From Nitrosospira sp. Nsp2 (GTDB lineage Bacteria > Pseudomonadota > Gammaproteobacteria > Burkholderiales > Nitrosomonadaceae), in assembly GCF_003050965.1 (NCBI RefSeq), contig NZ_QAOU01000003.1, forward strand, positions 310,001 through 374,000: 64,000 nt of DNA, given 5' to 3'. The position numbers and the translations under genes are program-made. Of this stretch, positions 21,844 to 33,758 are shown in pieces; within the stretch, counting starts at the first letter, position 1; each line of letters opens with the position of its first letter. Under the pieces are notes generated by a model. That model was given only the letters and a program-made list of their open reading frames with translations, did no database searches and was not told the DNA's origin.

Positions 21844-23211
21844 ATGAGAAAAGCGTCCCGAGTTGTTTTGTTACAGGTCAGCTTTGTTATTTTGCTGGCC
21901 ATGGTCTTTCCCGCGCACGCGGGTTTACCCTTTGCGAACAGCAAAAACGGTGTGCCGACCCTGGCTCCGCTACTGCAGGAGGTGACACCGGCGGTAGTGA
22001 ATATTTCGGTGCAGTCGCGTTCGGCCATCGAGGATAACCCTCTATTCCGCGATCCGTTTTTCCGCCGATTTTTCAATATCCCCGATCAAGCCGCCCGACA
22101 GGAGCAGAGTGCGGGATCGGGGGTGATTGTCGACGCCGCCAGCGGTTATGTCGTAACCAACTATCATGTTATCAAGGATGCCCAGCAGGTCACGGTCACG
22201 CTCAAGGACATGCGTCAGTTCGTGGCAAAGCTGGTGGGAAGCGACCCAGGCACCGATATCGCATTGCTTAAAATCGAGGCAAAAAATTTGCAGGCATTGC
22301 GCCTCGGCGATTCGGATCTGCTTAATGTGGGCGATTTCGTGGTCGCGATCGGCAATCCGTTCGGGCTAGGGCAGACCGTTACCTCCGGCATCGTCAGTGC
22401 GCTTGGCAGGAGCGGGCTGGATCTTGAGGGTTATGAAGATTTCATACAGACCGATGCGTCCATCAATCCGGGGAATTCTGGGGGCGCGCTGATCAATCTC
22501 AAGGGAGAGATGGTCGGTATTAACACGGCTATTATCGGTCCTTCAGGCGCCAACGTTGGTATTGGGTTCGCGGTGCCCAGCGCCATGGTCAAGGCAGTGC
22601 TGGATCAGATCGTACGTTTTGGTGAAGTGCGAAGGGGGCGGCTGGGGGCGAGTAGCGAAGATATTACACACGACCTGGCCCGCTCTCTGGGGCTCGCTTC
22701 TACCGAAGGCGCGATTATCAGTACCGTTGAGTCCAAATCGCCAGCCGAACAAGCTGGCCTTAAGCCCGGCGACGTGATAACGGCAGTGAATGGGCGCCCG
22801 GTTAGACGTTCGATCGATCTGCGCAATAAGATCGGGATGATGCCGATCGGGGAAACAGTGAATCTGACTATCCTGCGGAATGGCAAGACCCTGACTACCA
22901 AGATCAAGATCGCGACGCCGCTTGAGGTTCCGGGCACGGAGGCGGAGACGGTACCCCAGCTTGCAGGTGCAACCGTGGCAAACTTCAAGACCGGGGCGCG
23001 CGGAAAAATTGAAGGCGTGATCGTCACCCAGGTGGATGCGAATAGCCCGGCCTGGCTCCATGGTATCAGGCCCGGCGACATCATTTTCGGGGTCAATCGC
23101 AAAAAAGTACGCTCGGTACAGGAATTCCTCTCGGTCCTCCAGTCAAGCGATGGCCGGATCATCCTCAATCTGCTGCGAGGCGACTTCAAGCTGGCCATCG
23201 TCATCCGATAA
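21844..23211 (+). CDS. degQ: Periplasmic serine protease of the Deg/HtrA family
   Basis: 455 residues: signal peptide (VILLAMVFPAHA), trypsin-like domain with catalytic His108 (NYHVI), Asp138 (GTDIALLK) and Ser212 (PGNSGGAL), then two PDZ domains (SPAEQAGLKPGDVITAVNGR and SPAWLHGIRPGDIIFGVNR). It degrades or refolds damaged envelope proteins. Length and two PDZ domains fit DegQ/DegP; the long DegP Q-linker seems short here, so DegQ is preferred. It may be co-transcribed with ttcA. Confidence 0.92.
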   Translation: MRKASRVVLLQVSFVILLAMVFPAHAGLPFANSKNGVPTLAPLLQEVTPAVVNISVQSRSAIEDNPLFRDPFFRRFFNIPDQAARQEQSAGSGVIVDAASGYVVTNYHVIKDAQQVTVTLKDMRQFVAKLVGSDPGTDIALLKIEAKNLQALRLGDSDLLNVGDFVVAIGNPFGLGQTVTSGIVSALGRSGLDLEGYEDFIQTDASINPGNSGGALINLKGEMVGINTAIIGPSGANVGIGFAVPSAMVKAVLDQIVRFGEVRRGRLGASSEDITHDLARSLGLASTEGAIISTVESKSPAEQAGLKPGDVITAVNGRPVRRSIDLRNKIGMMPIGETVNLTILRNGKTLTTKIKIATPLEVPGTEAETVPQLAGATVANFKTGARGKIEGVIVTQVDANSPAWLHGIRPGDIIFGVNRKKVRSVQEFLSVLQSSDGRIILNLLRGDFKLAIVIR

Positions 23212-23470
23212 GCAATAAGCAATTACCAGTAAACAGTAGGCGGCTCAGCCCGAGTTACCGTAAACGCGGTTCCAAGCCGAATTTTCTGCCAGTCGTCGCA
23301 ATTGGCATTCGGAATTCGAACGCTGCAAACGCTATCCGGGTCGAGCTCCTTGCCTGTCATCTCATCCATGGGGTTTTTCCGGCGCAGGCAAAATCGATAA
23401 CGAAACAAACGGATGCCGTCCGGTGTTTTGGTTCGCGGTATAATTCTCGGTTTTATGGCGGGAAAGCTGA

Positions 23471-26074
<2,604 letters not shown>

Positions 26075-26101
26075 AGATATTAGACCCATGAGGACGCTCT
26101 T

Positions 26102-26590
26102 ATGAAAAAAATTGTACTCGTCGTGTTCTGTTTCTTCCTTGCCGCCTGTGGTTTTCAGCTACGCGGTCAGGCTACACTCCCATTTGAGACCCTTTTTATC
26201 TCGTTCCCTGTAGGCAATCCTATTGGTACCGATCTGCGGCGTTTCGTCAAGGCTGGCACCAGTACCCGTCTCGTGGATAACCCCCAAAATGCTGAAGCCA
26301 CCTTGGAAGTTATCAGCGCAGTGAACGAGAAACAGATTATGTCGGTCTCCGGCGGCGGCCGGGTACGGGAATTCGAATTACGCTATCGGGTTTCCTTTCG
26401 TCTAGTAGACGCTAAAGGGGTGGAGCTCATCCCCGCCAACGAGATTGCCCTGCGACGCATTATTCCTTTTACCGACGCCCAAGTGGTGGCGAAAGAGGGG
26501 GAGGAGGCAATGCTCGTCAGGGAAATGCAGAGCGATGCCGCAGCGCAGATCCTGCGGCGGCTTGAGGCGGTTGGTACGGCCGAAGGCTGA
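26102..26590 (+). CDS. lptE: LPS-assembly lipoprotein LptE
   Basis: 162 residues with a lipoprotein signal: the lipobox LAAC puts the lipidated Cys at 16. It continues GFQLRGQATLPFETL, the LptE/RlpB start. LptE plugs the LptD barrel in the outer membrane and helps place LPS at the cell surface; lptD lies at 37395-40172. GAGGA lies seven bases before the ATG. It starts 27 bases after leuS, before holA. Confidence 0.92.
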   Translation: MKKIVLVVFCFFLAACGFQLRGQATLPFETLFISFPVGNPIGTDLRRFVKAGTSTRLVDNPQNAEATLEVISAVNEKQIMSVSGGGRVREFELRYRVSFRLVDAKGVELIPANEIALRRIIPFTDAQVVAKEGEEAMLVREMQSDAAAQILRRLEAVGTAEG

Positions 26591-26625
26591 GAACCGGTTG
26601 CCCAGGCTTACATCTTAAGCACATC

Positions 26626-27642
26626 ATGCGTGTTACCCCCGAGCATCTTCCTCGACATCTGCAGAAACCGCTGGCGTCGCTCTACACCGTGTTTGGCGAC
26701 GAACTACTGCTTTGCATCGAGGCCGCTGATGCAATTCGGACCAAGGCACGGCGTGAAGGCTACAGTGAACGGGAGATTTTCACCGTAGACCATCATTTCG
26801 ACTGGTCTGAACTGCAACGGTGCAGCAGCAGCTTGTCGCTATTCGGTGAACGGCGTGTCATGGACATCCGAATTCCATCAGGCAAGCCCGGAGTCCAGGG
26901 CAGCGCTGCAATAGAGGATTATTGCAAGGCACTGCCGCCGGATACGCTCACACTCGTCACGCTGCCGAGACTTGACAGGCAAGGCACGGCGACAAAATGG
27001 TTCAAGGCGCTTGAGGGCGCGGGGGTCACGATTCCAGTCTATGCAGTCGAACGCGCCAGCTTACCCGTCTGGATCGGCCAGCGCCTGGGCATGCAAAAGC
27101 AAAGTGCCGATAACGACACACTGCTGTTTCTCGCCGACAAGGTAGAGGGCAATCTTCTTGCCGCCTATCAGGAACTGAAGAAACTGGCCTTGCTGTATCC
27201 TGCGGGCCCATTGTCCTTCGAGCAGGTAAAAGATGCGGTGCTGGATGTGGCGCGTTATGATGTGTACAAACTGTCGGCCGCGATGATGGAAGGCGAAGCC
27301 GCACGATATACTCGCGTACTTGAAGGGTTGCGGGGCGAGGGTACGGCGTTGCCCCTCATCGTGTTTACGCTTTCCGGGCAAATCCGCGCGGTGATAGCGG
27401 TTCGCAAGGGGCTTGATGCGGGGAGTCCGGTTAGCCACTTGATGAACCAGATCAGGGCCAGGGTAGATCAGCAGAAATTAGTGGAAAGCACGGCAAGACG
27501 CCTTACGCTCAAACAGTTATTGCAGGCTCTGCTGCATATGTCGAAGATAGACAGGATCAGCAAGGGTGCGGCGAAGGGCGATGCCTGGGATGAATTGCTG
27601 CAACTGGGATTGCGTTTAGCGATAGCGGGCCGCAAGCAATGA
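26626..27642 (+). CDS. holA: DNA polymerase III, delta subunit
   Basis: 338 residues, the normal HolA size. The opening PLASLYTVFGDELLLCIEAA is the family's first strand and helix. HolA opens the beta sliding clamp as part of the clamp loader. It has no active ATP site, as expected. It starts 35 bases after lptE in the conserved leuS-lptE-holA group; proA often follows in betaproteobacteria, here after a 260-base gap that contains short G/T-rich imperfect repeats (27716-27775). Confidence 0.93.
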   Translation: MRVTPEHLPRHLQKPLASLYTVFGDELLLCIEAADAIRTKARREGYSEREIFTVDHHFDWSELQRCSSSLSLFGERRVMDIRIPSGKPGVQGSAAIEDYCKALPPDTLTLVTLPRLDRQGTATKWFKALEGAGVTIPVYAVERASLPVWIGQRLGMQKQSADNDTLLFLADKVEGNLLAAYQELKKLALLYPAGPLSFEQVKDAVLDVARYDVYKLSAAMMEGEAARYTRVLEGLRGEGTALPLIVFTLSGQIRAVIAVRKGLDAGSPVSHLMNQIRARVDQQKLVESTARRLTLKQLLQALLHMSKIDRISKGAAKGDAWDELLQLGLRLAIAGRKQ

Positions 27643-27902
27643 TGCGCTTGCTCGGCCGTCTTCCTGCAAGTTATCCAAAAATGTGGATTTCGTGACCGGC
27701 GCGTTATTCAGAGCGGTTGGGGCAGCAATGGATGGGTTGGGGCTGCGGCGGTATGGGTTGGTGGCTGTGCCTGTGCCTATGCCTCGCCCGATAGAAGGTC
27801 GGTACTCGCTTTGCCCTGCTGTCCGCGCTTGTATGATAACGCTAGCTCGTAATCGCGCTTAAGTCGCAGATTGATAATTCGCTGTCTTAATGGAACCGTG
27901 AC

Positions 27903-29168
27903 ATGGATATGATCGACGTCAAGACTTACATGCAATCAATCGGGCGTGAAGCCCGCGCGGCATCGCGTCTGGTTGCAAGGGCGGAGACTGCCGCAAAAAA
28001 CCGGTCGCTCACGCAAATGGCCGCGGCCATCAAGCGTGATGAGCAAATGCTGCTGGCCGCGAATGCGATGGATGTTGAAAGCGCCCGTAAACGCGGCTTG
28101 GACTCGGCCATGATCGATCGGCTGACGCTTACGCCGAAGGGCATCGCAGCTATGGCGGAAGGGTTGCTGCAGATCGCGGCACTGGCTGATCCGGTCGGTG
28201 AAATCAATGATTTGAAGTACCGTCCGTCCGGTATACAGGTGGGCAGGATGCGCGTGCCGCTTGGTGTCATTGGAATCATCTACGAAGCACGGCCCAACGT
28301 TACGGCTGATGCCGCCGGGTTATGCCTCAAGGCGGGGAATGCCGCGATACTGCGCGGCGGATCCGAGGCCATCAACAGCAACCGTGCGATTGCGGCGTGC
28401 GTGAAGGAGGGGCTGAAAGTGGCAGGGCTGCCGGAAACGGCGATCCAGGTGGTAGAAACCACTGATCGCCAAGCCGTAGGTGAACTCATCACGATGAAAG
28501 AATTTGTGGATGTCATCGTGCCGCGCGGCGGCAAGGGGTTGATCGAGCGCATCGCCAGTGAAGCGCGCATTCCGGTCATCAAGCATCTGGATGGCGTTTG
28601 CCACGTCTACATTGACGATCAGGCGGACCTGGACAAGGCGCTGCGCATTGCCGACAACGCTAAAACCCAGCGCTATGGAACGTGCAACACCATGGAGACA
28701 CTGCTCGTGCACCAGGCTATCGCCGAGAAAGTGCTGCCTCCGTTGTGCAAAATCTATTTCGACAAGGGCGTGGAGCTGCGCGGGGATACCGCGTCGCGAG
28801 CCATCGTTCCGCAAATGAAGGAAGCCACGGAAGAAGATTGGGGCGCCGAGTATCTTGCACCGATTCTGAGCGTGCGGGTGGTAAGCGGGCTTGATCAGGC
28901 GATCGAGCACATCACCATATACGGATCGCAACACACCGACTCCATCATTACTGAGGACTACAGCCGTGCTCGCCGTTTCCTGCGTGAAGTCGATTCTAGT
29001 TCGGTAATGGTGAACGCGTCAACCCGGTTCGCCGACGGGTTCGAGTATGGACTGGGCGCTGAAATCGGCATCTCGACAGACAAGCTTCACGCCCGCGGAC
29101 CGGTGGGATTGGAAGGATTGACCAGCCAGAAATTTATCGTGCTAGGCGACGGACACGTCAGGCAATAA
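27903..29168 (+). CDS. proA: Gamma-glutamyl phosphate reductase
   Basis: 421 residues, aldehyde-dehydrogenase fold, reducing glutamyl 5-phosphate to the semialdehyde in proline synthesis. Family blocks: [31 protein letters not shown], the catalytic Cys in [13 protein letters not shown], and [25 protein letters not shown] lies six bases before ATG 27903. ProB is not in the window. Confidence 0.97.
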   Translation: MDMIDVKTYMQSIGREARAASRLVARAETAAKNRSLTQMAAAIKRDEQMLLAANAMDVESARKRGLDSAMIDRLTLTPKGIAAMAEGLLQIAALADPVGEINDLKYRPSGIQVGRMRVPLGVIGIIYEARPNVTADAAGLCLKAGNAAILRGGSEAINSNRAIAACVKEGLKVAGLPETAIQVVETTDRQAVGELITMKEFVDVIVPRGGKGLIERIASEARIPVIKHLDGVCHVYIDDQADLDKALRIADNAKTQRYGTCNTMETLLVHQAIAEKVLPPLCKIYFDKGVELRGDTASRAIVPQMKEATEEDWGAEYLAPILSVRVVSGLDQAIEHITIYGSQHTDSIITEDYSRARRFLREVDSSSVMVNASTRFADGFEYGLGAEIGISTDKLHARGPVGLEGLTSQKFIVLGDGHVRQ

Positions 29169-29225
29169 AGCGTAACCGGGGCCATCAGCATTGAAACGGG
29201 TTCTGTTTTTTAACTTAAGGTTGTC

Positions 29226-31064
29226 ATGGCTCAGCTTATCGAAATAAAAGTTCCTGATATCGGTGATTTCAAGGATGTGGTTGTCATCGAGCTATTGGTA
29301 AAGCCGGGCGATAGCGTGGAAAAGGAAACGTCTCTCGTCACGCTTGAAACCGACAAGGCGACCATGGAGATTCCCTCTCCGCAACCAGGGGTAGTGAAGG
29401 ATATCCACGTCAAGGTGGGCGATACCGTCTCGGAAGGGTCGCTTCTCCTTATGCTCGAACCGGTAGCCGCCTCCGAGGGGGCGGCTCAGTCTGCTCAGGC
29501 GGCTCAGACACCCGTAGCGCCTGAGCCAAAAGAACAAGCCGCGGTTGGCGCCGAGTTTGCACCCGAAAAACCGCAAACGGAAGCTTCAGCAATCGTGGCG
29601 ACCCCTGAATCAGCTGCGCCCCATCCCGCCCCTTCGGTTAGGCGAGGTGACATCCACGCGGATTTGGTCGTGTTGGGTGGCGGGCCGGGAGGTTACACCG
29701 CGGCGTTCCGCGCCGCGGATCTGGGTAAGAAAGTGGCATTGATCGAGCGCTATTCCAAGCTCGGTGGTGTCTGCCTTAACGTGGGCTGCATTCCTTCCAA
29801 GGCCCTGTTGCACGTGGCGAAGGTTATTAGCGATGCGGAGGAAACAGCGCTTCAGGGCATCGTTTTCGGTGAGCCGCGCATCGAAATAGACAAGCTTCGC
29901 GCCTGGAAGGAGTCCGTTATCGGCAAGCTGACCAAGGGGCTGACGCAGTTGGCAAAACAGCGCAAGGTGGAACTTGTGCAAGGGACGGGTAGGTTTACGT
30001 CGCCGAATATGATCGAGGTTGAGACTCCCGGTGGCTTGAAGACTGTATCGTTCGAGCATTGCGTTATTGCCGCAGGCTCAAGCGTGGCGCGCATACCCGG
30101 CTTCCCCTACGACGATCCCCGCATGATGGATTCTACCGGAGCTCTGAAGCTGGAGGATATCCCCAAGCGTATGCTTATCATTGGTGGAGGTATCATTGGA
30201 CTGGAAATGGCGACAGTATACGATGCCCTCGGCAGCAGGATTACAGTAGTGGAATTAATGGATCAGTTGATCCCCGGCGCTGATCCTGACCTTGTCAGGC
30301 CGCTGCACCGCCGCATACAAAAACGCTACGAAGCCATCTACCTCAAAACCAAAGTCACGGCGATCGAGGCCCTTGCAGATGGGCTGAAAGTCACCTTTGA
30401 AGGCGGGCCAAACGGCAAAGCACCGGAGCCGCAAATTTACGACCGGATCCTGATGGCGGTCGGACGCCGCCCCAACGGTCGCGATATTGGAGCGGAACAA
30501 GCGGGTGTTAACGTGAATGAGCGCGGATACATCCCCGTGGATAAGCAATTGCACACCAACGTGCCGCATATCTTCGCCATCGGCGATATTGCAAGCGAGC
30601 CCATGCTCGCGCACAAGGCCTCGCACGAAGGCAAGACTGCCGCCGAAGTGATCGCCGGGCATAAAGTGGCGTTTGACGCGCGCACTATTCCCTCCGTGGC
30701 GTATACAGATCCCGAGATTGCCTGGATGGGCCTGACCGAAACCGATGCGGCAAAACAGGGAATCGAATTCGAAAAGGCGGTGTTTCCTTGGGCCGCAAGC
30801 GGTCGGGCACTAGCCATGGCGCGTGAGGAAGGCATGACCAAGCTGCTGCTGGACAAAAAAACGCGGCGCATCCTCGGCGCAGGCGTGGTCGGTGTGAATG
30901 CTGGTGAGTTGATTGCCGAAACCGTGCTGGGGCTTGAAATGGGGGCGGACATGGAAGACATCGGCCTCTCCATTCACGCGCACCCGACATTATCCGAAAC
31001 CATCTTTTTTGCCGCCGAAATCGCGGAAGGGTCGATCACGGATCTGTATATGCCAAAAAAATGA
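29226..31064 (+). CDS. lpdA: Dihydrolipoamide dehydrogenase with N-terminal lipoyl domain (E3)
   Basis: 612 residues. Residues 1-80 are a lipoyl domain with the lipoylated Lys in ETDKATMEI, then an Ala/Pro/Glu-rich hinge. The E3 part has FAD-binding GGGPGGYTAA, the redox disulfide GGVCLNVGCIPSK, NAD-binding GGGIIGLEMA, a second FAD motif near FAIGDIA, and the catalytic HAHPTLSE. It reoxidises dihydrolipoamide in pyruvate or 2-oxoglutarate dehydrogenase complexes. A fused lipoyl domain is usual in betaproteobacteria, but the aceE and aceF genes that usually precede it are absent here, where proA does. A decayed piece of a similar gene lies at 32289-32402. Confidence 0.95.
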   Translation: MAQLIEIKVPDIGDFKDVVVIELLVKPGDSVEKETSLVTLETDKATMEIPSPQPGVVKDIHVKVGDTVSEGSLLLMLEPVAASEGAAQSAQAAQTPVAPEPKEQAAVGAEFAPEKPQTEASAIVATPESAAPHPAPSVRRGDIHADLVVLGGGPGGYTAAFRAADLGKKVALIERYSKLGGVCLNVGCIPSKALLHVAKVISDAEETALQGIVFGEPRIEIDKLRAWKESVIGKLTKGLTQLAKQRKVELVQGTGRFTSPNMIEVETPGGLKTVSFEHCVIAAGSSVARIPGFPYDDPRMMDSTGALKLEDIPKRMLIIGGGIIGLEMATVYDALGSRITVVELMDQLIPGADPDLVRPLHRRIQKRYEAIYLKTKVTAIEALADGLKVTFEGGPNGKAPEPQIYDRILMAVGRRPNGRDIGAEQAGVNVNERGYIPVDKQLHTNVPHIFAIGDIASEPMLAHKASHEGKTAAEVIAGHKVAFDARTIPSVAYTDPEIAWMGLTETDAAKQGIEFEKAVFPWAASGRALAMAREEGMTKLLLDKKTRRILGAGVVGVNAGELIAETVLGLEMGADMEDIGLSIHAHPTLSETIFFAAEIAEGSITDLYMPKK

Positions 31065-31256
31065 CCGGCAAACTGGCCGATTTTGACGAAGCCCCATGTG
31101 AACGATAGGCACTGATCTGGTTTTTTGCATACCTCAACTCGTCTTCAGCATGGAAATCCTTAGCTTGGCGTACCTTCATTGACCAGCCGAAGCTCGAGGA
31201 TAATCTATCTAACACGCTCGCTTTCCACGTAATGTCAGGTAACGGTAAAAATAACA

Positions 31257-32111
31257 ATGGACTCTAATGACCAGATATTTGCATTTGTTCTAATGCCTTT
31301 TGACACGGCGTTTAACGATATATATAAGTTGGGAATAAAGGAACCAGCAACCACGCTTGGGATTTTAGCTGAGAGAGTCGATGAGCAGATGTTTCAGGAG
31401 GGAATCCTGGAAAGAATTTATCGTCAGATTGAATTGGCCGATCTTGTTGTGGCAGATATGACAGGTCAAAACCCAAATGTTTTCTACGAGGTCGGTTATG
31501 CTCATGCCAAGGGTAAGCTCTGTGTGCTTCTCACTCAAAGTACGGAAGACATACCATTTGACCTAAAGCATCACAGACATATTGTCTACGGCTCGTCTAT
31601 TGGCTTACTACGGACACTCCTAACGGAAGAAATGGCATGGGCCAAGGCTCAAATCGACACGATTCGGTCGAGTCGAATTAAGGTTAGCTTTAAGGAAACG
31701 TCTGGACTTCTCGAGAAGTCGAAATTTGTTGCGTGGGGCACTGTGGAATTCAAGGTTGACTTACATAACGAAACGACAAATACATCGGCTGAAATAGATG
31801 CCATCTACTTTTACTCTAAAAAGGGTTGGACGTTGTATCAAGATGGAAAAGACTGCCCGATGACAGATTCTGATGTACCTGATTTCCCGGTTCGTCATTT
31901 TCTTGCGCCTCCTGTCCGTCGTCTTAACAAGAAATCTTGGGCACAGCTAAAGTTTTCCGCAAAGCGAGTCTTGGCTTTTGCGACGGAAGGTGAAGAATTC
32001 AAAGATTCTTATCGACTGACCGGGCGAACTCTTGTACGACTCGTAACGACCGAGGGAAACTTTGATTATGAATTTCCCTTGGATGTGGCAGTTGATGAGA
32101 TTCCTTTTTAG
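31257..32111 (+). CDS. Nucleoside 2-deoxyribosyltransferase-like protein with unknown C-terminal domain
   Basis: 284 residues. Residues 5-112 follow the deoxyribosyltransferase-like pattern: FVLMPFDTAFNDIY, ADLVVADMTG (Asp67) and NVFYEVGYAHAKGK, where Glu78 matches the nucleophile of nucleoside deoxyribosyltransferases. Related folds cleave nucleosides or nucleotides and occur in bacterial conflict systems; this role here is inference. Residues of about 140-284 have alternating short strands and no family I recognise. The gene appears AT-richer than its neighbours, has only a weak ribosome site, and lies between lpdA and a relic of a second lpd gene, consistent with acquisition. Confidence 0.75.
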   Translation: MDSNDQIFAFVLMPFDTAFNDIYKLGIKEPATTLGILAERVDEQMFQEGILERIYRQIELADLVVADMTGQNPNVFYEVGYAHAKGKLCVLLTQSTEDIPFDLKHHRHIVYGSSIGLLRTLLTEEMAWAKAQIDTIRSSRIKVSFKETSGLLEKSKFVAWGTVEFKVDLHNETTNTSAEIDAIYFYSKKGWTLYQDGKDCPMTDSDVPDFPVRHFLAPPVRRLNKKSWAQLKFSAKRVLAFATEGEEFKDSYRLTGRTLVRLVTTEGNFDYEFPLDVAVDEIPF

Positions 32112-32231
32112 CTCCACAATCCAGTGGCATGTACGGAAATAATATCGAAAGATAGCCCGATGCGTGCGCGATCTATTTCGGCTAGCATCCCAACCAGGCA
32201 TCCTAAGGAGGCGCCTTAACTAACTAACCGC

Positions 32232-32285
32232 GCTGATCCTATTCATCGGCTGATACCAAAATAGCGGGACATTAATAGGATCAGC
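32232..32285. repeat. 12-bp perfect inverted repeat next to the lpd relic
   Basis: GCTGATCCTATT (32232-32243) and AATAGGATCAGC (32274-32285) are exact complements 30 bases apart. The right arm ends three bases before the lpd relic begins. It could be a hairpin, a small mobile remnant or a recombination site; no flanking target duplication was recognised. Confidence 0.6.
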
Positions 32286-32288
32286 CTC

Positions 32289-32402
32289 GCTGGGGCTCGA
32301 AATAGGAGCGAATATAGATGACATCTAATTGCACCGGACGTTAGCGGAAACGAATCCTTATTTCCAAAATCGCGGAAAGTGGATAACCTTATTTATATGC
32401 TG
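32289..32402 (+). pseudogene. Relic of the 3' end of a second dihydrolipoamide dehydrogenase gene
   Basis: 32289-32325 matches lpdA 30926-30962 at 30 of 37 bases, and most differences fall at third codon positions (it would read LGLEIGANIDDI). A gap or frameshift follows, then CACCGGACGTTAGCGGAAAC reads HRTLAET against HPTLSET, and AAAATCGCGGAAAGTGG reads KIAESG against EIAEGS. Stops and frame changes show it is not functional. The third-position pattern suggests it diverged as a coding gene before decaying, that is, a paralog or foreign copy rather than a recent duplication. Confidence 0.75.
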
Positions 32403-32495
32403 GAACAATAATGCGCGAAGGGAAAATATTGCTCGATGCTAGACTTGAATTTTTCGCTGTGGGCAGAGGCTATAGCTAGAAGTTGTTAAGTCTCG

Positions 32496-32753
32496 TTATT
32501 CGGTAATAATCTCCGGTTTTACAGTCGATGGAGCATGCCCTTTCATTGGATTGCTCATTCGGACATGGTAACCCGAGCGAACCAACGAAATCAGGTCGGA
32601 TTCGTTTGTCACCCGTGTTCCTTCTTTCCCGTTTGGATCATTTCGTGAGTTGGTTTTGTATGCACGAAAGAACCCGTCTTCGTATAGATGAGGAGTTAAT
32701 ACAATTCCAGCGTTCTTTCCACGTTTCACAAAATACAGTAGCTTTTCTTTCAT
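32496..32753 (-). CDS. Small hypothetical protein (85 residues)
   Basis: A compact basic protein starting MKEKLLYFVKRGKNAGIV and ending VRSGYHVRMSNPMKG plus a short tail. AAGGA lies four bases before the ATG and the composition is protein-like, so I consider it real. I have a vague memory of similar small proteins in betaproteobacteria but cannot name a family or function. No signal peptide, membrane segment or Cys. It lies in the accessory stretch, alone on the minus strand. Confidence 0.55.
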   Translation of the reverse strand: MKEKLLYFVKRGKNAGIVLTPHLYEDGFFRAYKTNSRNDPNGKEGTRVTNESDLISLVRSGYHVRMSNPMKGHAPSTVKPEIITE

Positions 32754-32994
32754 AGCTTCCTTTTCCGGATTATGATTTCCTCATATCCAGAATTTTGAAA
32801 AATGGTCTCAACTACGATGTGGACAAGCGACTAGAAGGTCAGACTGTTCTGAATTAAGCAGGCGGCAATGATGGGGACAGGCTGAGCCAAGAGTGCTAGT
32901 GTTAGTTTCTGCCGCTATTGACCGGTCCTAATTGTGTGTCGCGAAAGCCGGGTTAGCTAAACGTCCACTGATTCACTCTCTTCTAAGAAGCTTT

Positions 32995-33645
32995 TCATAC
33001 TCCACGCCGCGGTTGAATAGCCTTCGGGCTCGCCTGATACTTGCGATAGAGCTCCATCACCTTCGGCACGTAAGCTCGGGTTTCCTGGAACGGCGGAATC
33101 TGGTTTCCGTATTTGAGAACGTTATTTTCGCCGGCGTTGTAAGCCGCCAGCGTTAGCCTCATGTCGCCGTTAAACATCTTCAGCAAGTCGCTCAGATATC
33201 TGGCCCCCCCGTGAAGATTCTGCACAGGGTCGAACCGGTCGGTGACACCGTACCGCTGCGCAGTTTCAGGCATGAGTTGCATGAGGCCACCCGCGCCTTT
33301 CTTCGAAACAGCTGTGACCCTGTAGGCTGATTCAACAGACACCACCGCATGTATCAGCGCGCTTTCCAATCCGTAAGCTCGAGCGATCTCTTCTATGATG
33401 CCACCATATTTAGCCTTGGTACGCGGTTCGACTGCGGTGTTGCTCGAACCTGTAATAGCTCTCTTGACGCCGGCATTGGGCCCAGTAAGCGGAACGTAAC
33501 GCTCATCCGTCGGCACGTTGCTGAAATGCATGACGCCATTTTCGTCGGTAAACGAGTAAATTTCCGCACCCGCCGGAGTCGCTAGACCAAATGCAATAAA
33601 AGCTGCCAATAGGAGTGGGAGTCTGCGAGGGGCAATAGGTCTCAT
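32995..33645 (-). CDS. Lytic transglycosylase (SLT domain) with DUF4124
   Basis: 216 residues: signal peptide (LLLAAFIAFGLATPAGA), a DUF4124-like segment (EIYSFTDENGVMHFSNVP), then an SLT domain from about residue 85. The catalytic Glu105 lies in SVESAYRV, followed by GAGGLMQLMPETAQRYGV and LAAYNAGENNVLKYG. It cuts peptidoglycan glycan strands to anhydromuropeptides in the periplasm. Size and layout match small MltC/Slt-like enzymes common in betaproteobacteria. It is divergent from the gene at 33759. Confidence 0.9.
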   Translation of the reverse strand: MRPIAPRRLPLLLAAFIAFGLATPAGAEIYSFTDENGVMHFSNVPTDERYVPLTGPNAGVKRAITGSSNTAVEPRTKAKYGGIIEEIARAYGLESALIHAVVSVESAYRVTAVSKKGAGGLMQLMPETAQRYGVTDRFDPVQNLHGGARYLSDLLKMFNGDMRLTLAAYNAGENNVLKYGNQIPPFQETRAYVPKVMELYRKYQASPKAIQPRRGV

Positions 33646-33758
33646 GATCTGTCTGGCGGGGGCGATCCTCGGGGCTTTGCTTGATTTTATTCAGCGTGAG
33701 CCCCGATTATACTCATGCACTTGACAGAATTTAAAGTGATTATTAGTTCGATTGCATC

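Larger units (their letters stand above)
32112..32495. other. Non-coding accessory stretch with inverted repeat and gene relic
   Basis: 384 bases with no intact gene. It contains TAAGG/CCTTA around 32201-32215, a 12-bp inverted repeat at 32232-32285 and the lpd relic at 32289-32402. The rest shows nothing recognisable. Confidence 0.6.

Noticed and set aside
23223-23408. 61-codon minus-strand frame between the protease gene and leuS
   Set aside because: No ribosome site and no recognisable sequence; short frames of this length are expected by chance.
31036-31257. 73-codon minus-strand frame between lpdA and the deoxyribosyltransferase-like gene
   Set aside because: Overlaps the end of lpdA, lacks a ribosome site and has no family likeness.
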